A model generated the notes under the pieces. It was not told where the DNA came from. It made no database searches and saw nothing but the letters and a program-made list of their open reading frames with translations. From Paenibacillus phocaeensis (GTDB lineage: Bacteria; Bacillota; Bacilli; Paenibacillales; Paenibacillaceae), in contig NZ_FCOQ01000028.1 in the NCBI RefSeq assembly GCF_900021165.1, positions 1 to 64,000 on the forward strand: a DNA stretch of 64,000 nucleotides, written 5' to 3'. Below are positions 1 to 8,005 of this stretch, one piece after another (position 1 is the stretch's first letter; the number at the start of each line of letters is the position of its first letter). The translations under genes were made by a program, and so were the position numbers.

Positions 1-2
1 CC

Positions 3-620
3 GCCGTGCGGCGGCTGATCGCCGGCGGCGGCCTTGCCGCAGCCGCGCCGTATCTCCCGCCGTACACGGCGGAGATCCTCGCCCGCGAGTTCGCGGCGGG
101 ACGCGGGCCCGTGACGTGGGAGAGCTTGGCCGCGCCGCTCTTCCACCAGCTGCTCCTGGCTGCCCCGGAGCAGCTCGCCGCCCTTCACGAGGTGACGGAA
201 GGGCTGGAATACCGGATCAAAAAAACGCTGCCCCGCTTGTCGCAGCCAACGGTTGCCGAGCTGCTGACGCAGCTGAAAACGAAACGCTACACCCATACGA
301 AGCTGCAGCGCACGCTGCTGCATATTCTCCTGCAGCATCCCCGCGAGCAGCTGGCGCCAACGGCGCTAGCCCAAGGCCCGGGTTATCTGCGCGTACTCGG
401 CTTCAGCGCCGCCGGGCAGCGGTTGCTGAAGCGGATGAAGCAAACCGCCCGCCTGCCGATCATCACCCGGGCCGCCGAACTCGAGCATCCGCATCTCGCC
501 CTCGACATCCGGGCGGCGGCAGCCTACGCTAACGCGATGCCCCAGCGCCGGGCAGAGGAACTGCTGCGCGAGTATCGGCAGGCGCCTATCCGAGCAGAGC
601 TCGATCGCCCGGGATTATGA
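3..620 (+). CDS. tmcAL: tRNA(Met) cytidine acetate ligase, C-terminal part (cut by window edge)
   Basis: This is the 3' end of a YlbM/TmcAL-type protein, an ATP-dependent ligase that makes N4-acetylcytidine at the wobble base of elongator tRNA-Met. The frame is open from the first bases, so the N-terminal nucleotidyl-transfer domain lies outside the window and the GTG at 6 is not a real start. The visible part holds the family's C-terminal helical region, with a TKRYTHTKLQRTLLHILL-like segment that matches the conserved helix after the catalytic domain. The stop overlaps the stop of the convergent ylbL gene by 6 bases. The call rests on this segment and on the ylb neighbourhood. Confidence 0.85.
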   Translation, partial: AVRRLIAGGGLAAAAPYLPPYTAEILAREFAAGRGPVTWESLAAPLFHQLLLAAPEQLAALHEVTEGLEYRIKKTLPRLSQPTVAELLTQLKTKRYTHTKLQRTLLHILLQHPREQLAPTALAQGPGYLRVLGFSAAGQRLLKRMKQTARLPIITRAAELEHPHLALDIRAAAAYANAMPQRRAEELLREYRQAPIRAELDRPGL

Positions 621-1643
621 AGCCTTCGGTTCCAACGAAGCCAGATAATCCAGGGCATCGTCCAACTTTTTCACCGGAATCAGCTTCATCTTCGAGCCGA
701 TCTCCTCTGCTTTGGCTTTGGCCTCTTTATAGTTTGCGTCCGGCACAAAAAATATTTCCGCCTTCTCCCGGTCCGATGCCACAATCTTGAACTGCACTCC
801 GCCGATCGCGCCAACCGTGCCGTCCTCGGCGATCGTCCCGGTACCGGCCACCCGGTACCCTTTGCTCAAATCGCCCGGCGTTAACTGGTTGTAGATCTCG
901 AGCGTGAACATCAAGCCGGCGGACGGCCCGCCGATGCGCGTATCGGCAAACTGTACTTCCTTGGCCGGATCGGCGGCCTGCACCTTACGCAGTTCGCCTA
1001 CGGTCACCCCCAAACCGGCTTTGCGGACACCGTCCGCCGTTTTAATCTCCACGAGCTCAACCTGTTGATCAACGGTTTTCCCGCCGCGCTCCAGCCGGAT
1101 TTGAATCCGATCCCCCGGTTGGTTATCTTGAAGCAGAACGCCAAGATCCTCAAAGCGCTTCACCGGCTGGCCCTTCACGGCACGAATGATATCCCCGGAG
1201 TGGAACTCTCCCTTCGGCTGATTTTCCTTCGATAATCCGACGATAAACACGTACTCCGAGACGACATCGTATTTCACCCCGGCCTTATGATAGGCAGCCA
1301 TCATAGCGTTGGACTGGGAGCTGCTCATATAGTAACGCTGCTGCGTTTCGTATTCCTCATCATTGCGGTCCGGTTCCTTGCGGACAATCTCCGCATGCTT
1401 GTTGAAGCGGGCCGTTGCCAGCATCCATACGTTGGCATAACTGACCGACACCGTCGTCAGCATGAAGGTTCCCTTCTCCTCAGAATCCCCCGACTTAATG
1501 GAGACCATCGGTTTGATCTCCTCCGCCGTTCCCGGCTGATTAATCATATACGGGGTTGACATGTACACGACAACATAGACGATCACTGCGATCGTCAGGA
1601 CGTACAACCCCGATTTGATCGCTTTGGCTCTGGATGGTCGCAT
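615..1643 (-). CDS. ylbL: PDZ and Lon-type (S16) membrane protease, YlbL/SepM family
   Basis: This is a membrane-anchored serine protease of 342 residues. An N-terminal membrane segment spans residues 11-29, a PDZ domain about 120-200, and a Lon-like proteolytic domain about 225-340. The Ser-Lys dyad is visible: Ser241 in GGPSAG and Lys286 in GGVQFK. The 45-residue spacing is typical of Lon. Family members cut peptides or membrane-near substrates outside the cytoplasm; SepM processes a competence peptide in streptococci and YlbL acts in the B. subtilis DNA-damage response. A GGGAGGAG site precedes the ATG. It is convergent with tmcAL and divergent from ylbJ. The substrate here is unknown. Confidence 0.9.
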   Translation of the reverse strand: MRPSRAKAIKSGLYVLTIAVIVYVVVYMSTPYMINQPGTAEEIKPMVSIKSGDSEEKGTFMLTTVSVSYANVWMLATARFNKHAEIVRKEPDRNDEEYETQQRYYMSSSQSNAMMAAYHKAGVKYDVVSEYVFIVGLSKENQPKGEFHSGDIIRAVKGQPVKRFEDLGVLLQDNQPGDRIQIRLERGGKTVDQQVELVEIKTADGVRKAGLGVTVGELRKVQAADPAKEVQFADTRIGGPSAGLMFTLEIYNQLTPGDLSKGYRVAGTGTIAEDGTVGAIGGVQFKIVASDREKAEIFFVPDANYKEAKAKAEEIGSKMKLIPVKKLDDALDYLASLEPKAS

Positions 1644-1820
1644 CCCGTTCTCCTCCCTTCCTCTTCAAGCGGGGAACAAGCGTCCTCCGTCTTTCCGCTT
1701 TCTGCTGACACCGTCACCGCTAAACCGGTAGTCTGTCCTTCACGGCTGATGCATAGCATGTACTATGCGCTGATATGCGATCGGTCTTTATCTAATGACA
1801 AAGAAGGTGATTTTATACCT

Positions 1821-3041
1821 ATGAAATTCCGACGTTTGGCCGACAGCCCGCTGTCCACGTTGTTGACCGGTTTTTTAGCCTTTTTGGTCGTGATCTGCGT
1901 TGTATATGCGCCCGGCGAAGCGTTTAAAGCTTCCGGTGCAGGGCTGGCGATCTGGTGGCGGATCGTGTTCCCCGCACTGCTGCCGTTCGTCGTCCTGTCG
2001 CAAATGTTGCTCGCCGCAGGTTTTGCCCACGGGCTCGGCACGCTGCTTGAGCCCTTCACCCGCCGCTTCCTGGGGTTGCCCGGCTCCTTCGGCTGGGTGC
2101 TGCCGCTCGGCATGACCGCCGGATTCCCCGCTGCGGCTGAAGCCGCCGTCACGCTGCATAAACAGGGCAAAGTGAGCGCGCGCGAAGCGGAACGCCTTGC
2201 GGCTGCAGCGCATTTCTGCAGCCCGATGCTGCTTGTAATCGTGGTGGGTGCCGGGTTCCTGAGCCGGCCGGAATTCGGCCTGCTTCTGCTTGCCGTGCAT
2301 TGGGCAGCGGGGTTAGCCGCCGGCCTTACGCTGCACATGGTATTCCCGGATCGGTCTGCTCCCGCGGCGCCGGTCCAGTCCCCGCCTGCAGCCAGGCCGA
2401 ATGCCTCTTTGCTGCGCACCGCCGTGCGCCGCATGGAGGAAGCCCGCCGCGAAGACGGCCGCAGCTTTGGCAAGCTGCTGGGCGACGCCGTCGCCTCAGG
2501 CGTGCAAACGCTGATGATCACCGGCGGGTACATGCTTATTTTTGCCGTCGTGATTCATGTGATTCTCCTGGCCTTGCCGGACCAAGCGGTTGCCGTCACC
2601 GTAAAGAGCGCTCTGGAGGTTCACTTGGGCACCTATGCGATTTCCGGATTCGCTTCGTCCCTTCCCCCCGCTTTGGTCGCTTCCTTGCTGGGGGCAGCGC
2701 TTGGCTGGGGCGGCTTGTGCGCTTATTTGCAGGTACGGGCGATCCTTGCACCCGCCGGAATCCGCGAACGGTCGTTCCTGCTGAGCCGCTTGCTGCATGC
2801 AGCCTATGCTTATATTCTCACCTTACTGCTATGGAAGCCGTTTACCCGCTGGATGCCGGGCGTTCTCCCGGCGTTTGGCGGCGGCGCCCCGGACTCTCTA
2901 GGAAGCGACACCCCGGCCGCCACGCTGCCCAGCTGGCAGCAAGCAATCGGGGTGATGGAATGGCAGCTATGGATGCTGAGTTTATTGACGATAGGGTTCT
3001 TGTCCATCGCGCTCCTATGGCGGCGTCAAGAGGAACCCTAA
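1821..3041 (+). CDS. ylbJ: sporulation integral membrane protein YlbJ
   Basis: This polytopic membrane protein of 406 residues has about eight hydrophobic segments and belongs to the YlbJ/nucleoside-recognition (Gate) family, which is needed for normal spore formation in B. subtilis. The Gate-like segments can be seen around GLPGSFGWVLPLGMTAGFPAAA and again in the C-terminal half. I chose the ATG at 1821 because GAAGGTGA lies just upstream. An in-frame ATG at 1749 would add 24 residues but has no ribosome site. It is convergent with coaD with only 10 bases between the stops. The gene is a strong sign that the host makes endospores. Confidence 0.88.
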   Translation: MKFRRLADSPLSTLLTGFLAFLVVICVVYAPGEAFKASGAGLAIWWRIVFPALLPFVVLSQMLLAAGFAHGLGTLLEPFTRRFLGLPGSFGWVLPLGMTAGFPAAAEAAVTLHKQGKVSAREAERLAAAAHFCSPMLLVIVVGAGFLSRPEFGLLLLAVHWAAGLAAGLTLHMVFPDRSAPAAPVQSPPAARPNASLLRTAVRRMEEARREDGRSFGKLLGDAVASGVQTLMITGGYMLIFAVVIHVILLALPDQAVAVTVKSALEVHLGTYAISGFASSLPPALVASLLGAALGWGGLCAYLQVRAILAPAGIRERSFLLSRLLHAAYAYILTLLLWKPFTRWMPGVLPAFGGGAPDSLGSDTPAATLPSWQQAIGVMEWQLWMLSLLTIGFLSIALLWRRQEEP

Positions 3042-3051
3042 CTCGGGGATC

Positions 3052-3564
3052 CTAGCCCGGTCCCAGCTTGTCCTTGAACTTCTCCCGCAGTGCCTTCTCT
3101 ACCTCCAGCGGAACGAGATCGCTCACATCGCCGTGGAAGCTGGCGATCTCTTTGACGACGCTCGAGCTCAAATACGAATATTTCGGGTGCGTCATCATAA
3201 AGATCGTCTCGACTTCGCTGTTAAGCTTATGATTGGTCGAGGCCAACTGCAGCTCATATTCAAAATCGGTGACGGAGCGGATGCCCCGAACGATCACATG
3301 GGCTTGCTTGTAATCCATATAATTGACCAGCAAATCCCGGAAGCTGTCGATTTCCACGTTCGGCAGATGCCCGGTCACTTCCGCCAGCAGCGCCTTTCGC
3401 TCGTCAACGGTAAATAACGGCTTCTTGCTCAAGTTGTTCAACACGGCCACGATCAACTTGTCAAATTGACGCGAGGCCCGCTGGATGATGTCCATATGTC
3501 CTTTGGTCACGGGGTCAAAGCTGCCCGGATAAACCGCCACCCGCGGTTGCCGCTGTTCGTTCAT
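3052..3564 (-). CDS. coaD: pantetheine-phosphate adenylyltransferase
   Basis: This cytoplasmic enzyme of coenzyme A synthesis transfers AMP from ATP to 4'-phosphopantetheine to give dephospho-CoA. It is 170 residues, close to the usual 160-165. The N-terminal nucleotidyltransferase motif GSFDPVTKGH is at residues 15-24, and the C-terminal LSSSVVKEIA segment corresponds to the ISST-type nucleotide-binding motif. The start codon overlaps the last codons of rsmD by 4 bases, so the two genes form a translationally coupled operon. The same pair is found in Bacillus (ylbH-coaD). Confidence 0.97.
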   Translation of the reverse strand: MNEQRQPRVAVYPGSFDPVTKGHMDIIQRASRQFDKLIVAVLNNLSKKPLFTVDERKALLAEVTGHLPNVEIDSFRDLLVNYMDYKQAHVIVRGIRSVTDFEYELQLASTNHKLNSEVETIFMMTHPKYSYLSSSVVKEIASFHGDVSDLVPLEVEKALREKFKDKLGPG

Positions 3565-4160
3565 GTTGTCGCTCCTTCCTGCTCGTCGGTTTGAACCGTA
3601 CTCGAATCGGAATCATAAGTGTAAATGGAAACGGTGGTCTCCCCATACTCCGCTTTGCGCGTTTGCAGGAAGGCTCCAAACTGCTCGGGATACACATACG
3701 AGGATTCGTATTCGAGCACGATCTTCGCCTGCGGCTCGAGCAGTTGCAGCTCGTCCATCTGCATCATCAGAGCATCCCCGTTTTTCAACCGGTAAGGGGG
3801 GTCCAGGAACACCAAGTCGAATGCCGCTTCCCGTTTCGCCAAGGCTTTGAGCGCCCGTTCCGCATCGTTCTTGTATACCTCGGCCTTCGCTTCAAATCCG
3901 GCGGCCTTCAGATTCTGCCGGACCGTTTCAATGCTTTTAAATTCTTTATCGATAAATACGGCCTTGTCCATGCCGCGGCTTAACGCCTCGATCCCGAGAC
4001 CGCCGGTTCCGGCGAACAGGTCCAGCACAGCACCCCCATCAAAATACGGCCCGATCATGCTGAATATCGCTTCTTTTACTTTGTCCGTCGTTGGCCTTGT
4101 GCCCATGCCGGGTACGGCTTTGAGCGTTCTGCCCCGGGCGCTGCCCGAAATGACTCTCAT
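3561..4160 (-). CDS. rsmD: 16S rRNA (guanine966-N2)-methyltransferase
   Basis: This SAM-dependent methyltransferase of 199 residues acts on the small ribosomal subunit. Motif I is DLFAGTGGLGIEAL (about residues 47-60). The catalytic motif is DPPY in VFLDPPYRLKNG, as in N2-guanine methyltransferases. The N-terminal MRVISGSARGRTLK start is typical of the family. It is the first gene of the rsmD-coaD pair. Upstream there is about 220 bases of non-coding DNA and then the left repeat of the decayed element, so the element stopped short of this operon's promoter region. Confidence 0.95.
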   Translation of the reverse strand: MRVISGSARGRTLKAVPGMGTRPTTDKVKEAIFSMIGPYFDGGAVLDLFAGTGGLGIEALSRGMDKAVFIDKEFKSIETVRQNLKAAGFEAKAEVYKNDAERALKALAKREAAFDLVFLDPPYRLKNGDALMMQMDELQLLEPQAKIVLEYESSYVYPEQFGAFLQTRKAEYGETTVSIYTYDSDSSTVQTDEQEGATT

Positions 4161-4381
4161 CTTCTTTGTTCACACACCTTTATCTGCCTGGAAAATTCCT
4201 GTCGATATCGTACCACAATCCGCCTTGGAATGAAAAACGAAAAAATCATGGGATTTTTAGCGGCCCGAGGTATAAAACCCGCATGCCCGGACAAACTTAG
4301 ATTATCGACATCACCAAATGTCGTAGACAACCGCGGAGAAGACTTACGTTTCCCCATAAGCTCTTCGTCCGGTTTCTCCTC

Positions 4382-4466
4382 TCCCATGATGGGCATCCCG
4401 CAAGGGATGCCCGGACAAAAGCCCTTGTAGATTTGTTCCTACGAGGGCTTTTGTCCTTTTTTTTAT
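4382..4466 (+). repeat. left att-type direct repeat (85 bp) with tandem hairpins
   Basis: The sequence matches 6609-6693 over its full length except for the 8-base loop of the last hairpin (ATTTGTTC here, TTGTATTT on the right). It holds a short CCCAT/ATGGG palindrome, a perfect GGGCATCCC-GCAA-GGGATGCCC hairpin, and then a terminator hairpin with eight T. I take it as the left attachment repeat of the element. Confidence 0.8.
4413..4464 (+). terminator. Rho-independent terminator inside the left att repeat
   Basis: An 18-bp stem, GGACAAAAGCCCTTGTAG with CTACGAGGGCTTTTGTCC (one G-T pair), encloses an 8-base loop and is followed by eight T on the plus strand. No intact plus-strand gene ends just upstream, so it may serve mainly as an integration target or duplicated scar. 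Confidence 0.8.
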
Positions 4467-4468
4467 GT

Positions 4469-4493
4469 ATTGATGACCGATTGATGACCAAAT
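4469..4493 (+). repeat. left arm-type direct repeat of the recombinase
   Basis: Two copies of ATTGATGACC lie in tandem and continue into AAAT. The same 25 bases with one change recur at 6479-6503, just after the recombinase stop codon. Such TGATGACC pairs are common beside Gram-positive phage and ICE integrase genes and probably bind the N-terminal arm domain. Confidence 0.7.
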
Positions 4494-4563
4494 TCGCCAA
4501 TCTTACCCGATGCAGAGGCTATAATTCTTTGCTGATCCGTAAAAACACCCAAAGGAGAGGTAT

Positions 4564-4705
4564 ATTATTTTTATTGAAACGTGCTACTGTGAAGGGAAAA
4601 ACAGTTTTTTGACGGGGTATATCTCCAAAGAGCCTGACGTTCTCCCAAGCTACCGCCATCGTAAAACGCCTAAAGAAAAAAGGCTACTCCGTAAACACTG
4701 GATAA
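4564..4705 (+). pseudogene. small frameshifted reading frame in the decayed element
   Basis: A TATAAT box at 4520-4525 and a strong AAAGGAGAGG site at 4551-4560 lead into a frame that encodes IFIETCYCEGKNSFLTGYIS. It then appears to shift by one base near 4649 into a frame ending TAIVKRLKKKGYSVNTG, with stop at 4703-4705. The first codon would be ATT, so the start may be lost as well. I do not recognise the product. The combination of good upstream signals and a broken frame suggests a recently dead small gene. Confidence 0.4.
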
Positions 4706-4860
4706 CCTGATTATACGAAGCGCCAGTTATCTTGCCTAGTCATACCAACCGTTTAAGCTAAGTTTTATATAAGGAATTTGAACGTACAGAGGGCCGGGGG
4801 TGCATTTAACCACTTTGGATGTGAGGGATTTCATTGACGAGTAGTACAGCAGCATAGCAG

Positions 4861-4888
4861 AAAAAAAATCCGATGCACGGCACCGGAT
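4861..4888 (-). terminator. terminator of the coiled-coil gene
   Basis: On the minus strand ATCCGGTGC-CGT-GCATCGGAT forms a 9-bp stem with one mismatch, followed by eight T. It sits 4 bases after the stop of the gene at 4893-5189. Confidence 0.8.
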
Positions 4889-4892
4889 CGAC

Positions 4893-5189
4893 TTACTTAA
4901 TTCTTTTCAATTCAGCTTCCTGCTGAATAGATCGTGTAGAGAGCAGTTCAATAATTCTGTGCTGGTTCTCCAGGACTTCTTCCATCCTAACTACCCGCTC
5001 ATTAGTATCTAGTACAGCTTTTTTAATTAAATGTTGATCTTCTTCAATACGGCTAAGACGTTGATCCATTGATTTAAGATGTTGATTTACTTCCTGGAAC
5101 TGTTCGTCATTCCGATCCAAACGTTCACTAACCGCCTTTAATTCTTCACGGACAACTGATTGCAATAATTGCTTTAACTCATTATCCAT
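4893..5189 (-). CDS. small coiled-coil protein of unknown function
   Basis: This 98-residue protein has no membrane segment and no cysteines. Nearly the whole chain is predicted by eye to be an amphipathic helix with heptad spacing (LKQLLQSVVREELKAV, LDRNDEQFQEVNQHL, LIKKAVLDTNERV). A GAAGGAG site lies correctly before the ATG and a terminator follows, so it seems intact and expressed. Similar short coiled-coil proteins are frequent in phage and plasmid regions of Bacillales, but I cannot assign a role. It is the only intact gene in the decayed element, which may mean it is useful or simply the last to decay. Confidence 0.75.
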   Translation of the reverse strand: MDNELKQLLQSVVREELKAVSERLDRNDEQFQEVNQHLKSMDQRLSRIEEDQHLIKKAVLDTNERVVRMEEVLENQHRIIELLSTRSIQQEAELKRIK

Positions 5190-5280
5190 TAATACCGCTC
5201 CTTCAAACTTTATGTGAATATTGTACCAAAAGCGTTTCTTAATTTCTACTTAGTTTTCAATAGTAAAGGAGGTTTAAATC

Positions 5281-6471
5281 ATGGCCAGCATGCAGAAGCG
5301 TGGAGAAAACTCCTGGTTCTTTGTCGTTAATGTGGGATATCGACCAGATTGAACAAGAGACCGACGGACCAAGACGATTAAGGTCGAGGATCCTGCCCTA
5401 CTGAGGTCTCCCCGTAAACTCAAAGAATATTTGAACGATGAACTAACCAAGTTCAAAATGGAAGTTGAGTCCGGAGAATACATTAATCCCGAGAAAATGA
5501 CTTTTTCGAGCTTCGTGGAGATTTGGACCAAGAAATTTGTTCAAAAGAATCTTGAAGAAACGACTGCTTATAACTACTCATATCAGGTAGACAAGCGCAT
5601 GATCCCCTATTTCGGGGATATGCAGTTGGACAAGATCAAAACCCTCCACCTTACTGACTATATGGATAAGCTGGCTGAAACGGTTGGCGATTCATCTCAG
5701 GTGTACAATTACCGAATTCTAAGAAGTATATTCTCAAAAGCTGTAGCTTGGAAGGTCCTTAAGACCAATCCTATGGACGGGGTAGACAAGCCTAAAGAGC
5801 AGCCGAAAGAGATGAATTACTACAACGAAAAAGAAATAGCTCAGCTCCTTGCCGCTCTTGAAAGTGAGGAATCGAGCTTTAAATTATTGGTGTTACTGGC
5901 ACTTACGACCGGCATGCGCCGCGGTGAGCTGCTCGGCCTCGAATGGAAGCACATCGACCTCGAACAAGGAATTATCGATATTAAGCAGACGATACCCATG
6001 TTTAAGGATGGAGAGCCGGTTTTAAAGGGGCCGAAGCGCTCCAGCTCCATCAGAAAAATTGTCATTCCCTCTTCGATCGTAGAGGAGCTCAAACAATATC
6101 AAAAACATATGGCCAAGGAGCGATTAAAATCTGAGGCACCCTGGGAAGGCGGGGACCATCATTTTCTCTTTGCCGGAGAAACGGGGCCGGCCGTTGTACC
6201 CTAAAACTCTGGGGGACCGCTGGCGAGCATTCCATCAAAAGAATCCTAAACTAAAGTACATCCGGTTCCATGATCTGCGGCATACCTCAGCGACATTGTT
6301 AATCAGTCAGGGGGTTCATGCCAAGATATCTCCAGCCGGCTGGGCCATTCTAAAATCGGAACAACAATGAACGTTTATGGCCATGTAATTGAATCGGCGG
6401 ACCGGGCCGCGGCTGAAACATTTAACAATCTACTGGCACCAAAAACGACGGATATCAAAGCTAAATCTTGA
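5281..6471 (+). pseudogene. int: tyrosine recombinase (phage integrase) with a stop and two frameshifts
   Basis: Read across frames, this is a full-length integrase of roughly 395 codons. It starts at ATG 5281 with MASMQKRGENSWFFVV, an AP2-like arm domain. An in-frame TGA at 5350-5352 breaks it. The core-binding domain (LTKFKMEVESGEYINPEKMT) follows in the same frame. A single extra G near 6183 shifts the frame inside FLFAGETG/RPLYPKTLGDRW. A second shift, net loss of two bases near 6325, separates GVHAK from SRLGHSKIGTTMNVYGHV. The catalytic residues are all still encoded but in different frames: the first Arg in TGMRRGELLGLEW, His-Leu-Arg in FHDLRHTSAT, His in LGHS and Tyr in NVYGHV. A functional protein is not expected. 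Confidence 0.92.
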
Positions 6472-6478
6472 TGTCATC

Positions 6479-6503
6479 ATTGATGACCAATTGATGACCA
6501 AAT
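6479..6503 (+). repeat. right arm-type direct repeat of the recombinase
   Basis: The tandem TTGATGACCAATTGATGACC sequence starts 8 bases after the integrase stop codon and matches 4469-4493 with one base different. Its place between int and the right att repeat fits a recombinase arm site. Confidence 0.7.
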
Positions 6504-6608
6504 CCACAAAAAGGCCCAAAAATCGCCTACGCCAGACTTAGTAGAATCCTTTATAAATCAAGGGTTTTCAAGTTTCTCAACATTCGCTAATCATCCAATT
6601 TTGACATT

Positions 6609-6693
6609 TCCCATGATGGGCATCCCGCAAGGGATGCCCGGACAAAAGCCCTTGTAGTTGTATTTCTACGAGGGCTTTTGTCCTTTTTTTTAT
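6609..6693 (+). repeat. right att-type direct repeat (85 bp) with terminator
   Basis: This is the second copy of the 85-bp repeat at 4382-4466, with the same GGGCATCCC hairpin and the same 18-bp terminator stem and T8 tract (6640-6691). Only the 8-base loop differs. Its T tract touches the stop codon of the minus-strand gene at 6690-7181, so the repeat marks the junction with chromosomal sequence. Confidence 0.8.
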
Positions 6694-7181
6694 TTCAACC
6701 GGAGTTCGGCACTAAAGCGATCTTCCAAGGTCTGCCGAAGGCTTCCCGCTTCTTCTCTGGAAGAGGCTGGAGCAATTAGCCAAACCTTCGCTTCGGGTAA
6801 CAGCGGATTCGTAAGCTCGGGAGGAAGCTCCGACTGGGGAACGGCCCAAGCCAAGTGTCCCAGGTCTTGATCGAAATAAACCTGCCCGAGACGGCGGAGA
6901 ATTTTACCGTCAACATGGGTCGCAAGAAATCCGCTTTGGAGCAACATATCCGAATAAACCCGCCCGTTCATTTGCAACGTGCCTTTAAATTGATTGTCCC
7001 CTGGATCAAAATAACCGTCCAGCGTGATTTGAACCGTAGGCGAGAACGCCGGATCCTCTTTCATCCAGGCCACTCCCTCCAAGGTTTTAACCATCTTAAC
7101 CGGAGATAGATGTTCGATATACCACCATGTATAGCTTGCTGCCGCCAGAAACGCAAGCCCTATAACCCCGGTGATCCACAA
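6690..7181 (-). CDS. membrane-anchored protein of unknown function
   Basis: The product is about 163 residues with one N-terminal hydrophobic segment (WITGVIGLAFLAAASYTWWYI), probably a signal anchor, and a soluble outer domain of mixed beta and helix character. I do not recognise a family. The start is uncertain. TTG at 7181 lies 15 bases from the best ribosome site (GGGAGGG). The frame stays open upstream through IRKR codons that would make a normal positive N-terminus, but no ATG or GTG is present there. The stop codon lies in the T tract of the right att repeat, so the insertion may have replaced the natural downstream sequence. Confidence 0.6.
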   Translation of the reverse strand: MWITGVIGLAFLAAASYTWWYIEHLSPVKMVKTLEGVAWMKEDPAFSPTVQITLDGYFDPGDNQFKGTLQMNGRVYSDMLLQSGFLATHVDGKILRRLGQVYFDQDLGHLAWAVPQSELPPELTNPLLPEAKVWLIAPASSREEAGSLRQTLEDRFSAELRLK

Positions 7182-7297
7182 TCGCTTGCGTATCGGAATC
7201 CCTCCCTGCGATTATCCCTTAATCTTCCAACCCATCGTACCATCGGAAGCCGCTCAATACAATCGTTTGGCTCACGACCTCGTTCTCAACACGCGCT

Positions 7298-8005
7298 TCA
7301 CTTTTTCTTGTCAAACAACCCTCGGCGGTGCATCACCGTGATCAAACGATAAAAATCAACGCTGCCCTGCTCCGGGTTCCGCAGCAGGGGATCTTCTTTG
7401 CTGTAATTCACCGCTGCCGCCACCGCTTCCTTAGCCCAGTCAGGAATCCCTGGACGGGTCCATTTTTCCAACTCGGCAAGTTGCTTGGCTTGTGTACGAA
7501 CCGTTTCCTGAAGCGCTTCAAATTGTTTCTTCTCCTCTGCCGTCATGGGACCATCTCCCTTCCCCTCATCATATTGAGTTAACTTGTAGGTATCCATCAA
7601 CCGGATCAGCTTGCTGGCATACTGCGGATCCGTGGCGTATCCGGCTGCGGCAACAGCTCGCGCGGCTTCCGGGCCCGTCTTCCGGATCGCCCCGGCATAA
7701 CGCTGAGCCGATAGTAAACGGGCGTGGTCGGCAATGGACTCCGCCCAGGTTCTGTATTTGCGAAAAGCCGCGTTGACGGTTACCGCGTTTCCTCCCCGGT
7801 ATTCCGTTGTCGGCAGGATCAAGTTGCCCGCCGGACCGCTGCCTTTAAGCCCGAATAAGTTATTGGCCTCGGCTGCCAGTCGACTGTTCCCCCAGTTCGA
7901 TTCCAAAGCGGCCTGGGCCATCGTCAGCGAGGCCGGTATCCCGCTCTGCTTCGCACTGGCGACGGCAAGGGGGGCTATTTTCTCGATAAACCCGTTTTTA
8001 TCCAT
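7298..8005 (-). CDS. GH73 beta-N-acetylglucosaminidase (FlgJ/LytG-like cell wall hydrolase)
   Basis: The 235-residue protein carries a mannosyl-glycoprotein endo-beta-N-acetylglucosaminidase-like domain over about residues 1-145. The general acid is probably Glu35 in QAALESNWG, followed by the typical NNLFGLKGSG and YRTWAESIADHARLL segments. Members cut the glycan strands of peptidoglycan. There is no signal peptide, which is unusual for a wall hydrolase and resembles flagellar rod-associated or phage tail-associated enzymes. The C-terminal 80 residues look like a short helical domain (PDWAKEAVAAAVNYSKEDPLL) of unknown role. GGAGGTG precedes the ATG. It is divergent from the gene at 8158. Confidence 0.85.
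   Translation of the reverse strand: MDKNGFIEKIAPLAVASAKQSGIPASLTMAQAALESNWGNSRLAAEANNLFGLKGSGPAGNLILPTTEYRGGNAVTVNAAFRKYRTWAESIADHARLLSAQRYAGAIRKTGPEAARAVAAAGYATDPQYASKLIRLMDTYKLTQYDEGKGDGPMTAEEKKQFEALQETVRTQAKQLAELEKWTRPGIPDWAKEAVAAAVNYSKEDPLLRNPEQGSVDFYRLITVMHRRGLFDKKK

Larger units (their letters stand above)
4382..6693 (+). mobile_element. decayed site-specific integrative element (2.3 kb)
   Basis: The segment is bounded by two 85-bp direct repeats (4382-4466 and 6609-6693). Just inside each repeat lies a 25-bp direct repeat that looks like a recombinase arm site. Inside are a tyrosine recombinase pseudogene at the right end, an intact small coiled-coil gene, and broken short reading frames on the left. 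The base composition is visibly lower in GC than the flanks. The arrangement, with int reading toward one end followed by arm repeats and the att repeat, is that of a prophage or small ICE reduced to a scar. It cannot excise by itself because int is broken. Confidence 0.85.

Noticed and set aside
4893..5189. Coiled-coil gene as a holin or XhlA-like phage lysis protein
   Set aside because: It has no hydrophobic segment, which those proteins need.
5350..6330. Programmed frameshifting or stop read-through in the integrase
   Set aside because: Three separate lesions without slippery heptamers or downstream structures fit decay better than recoding.
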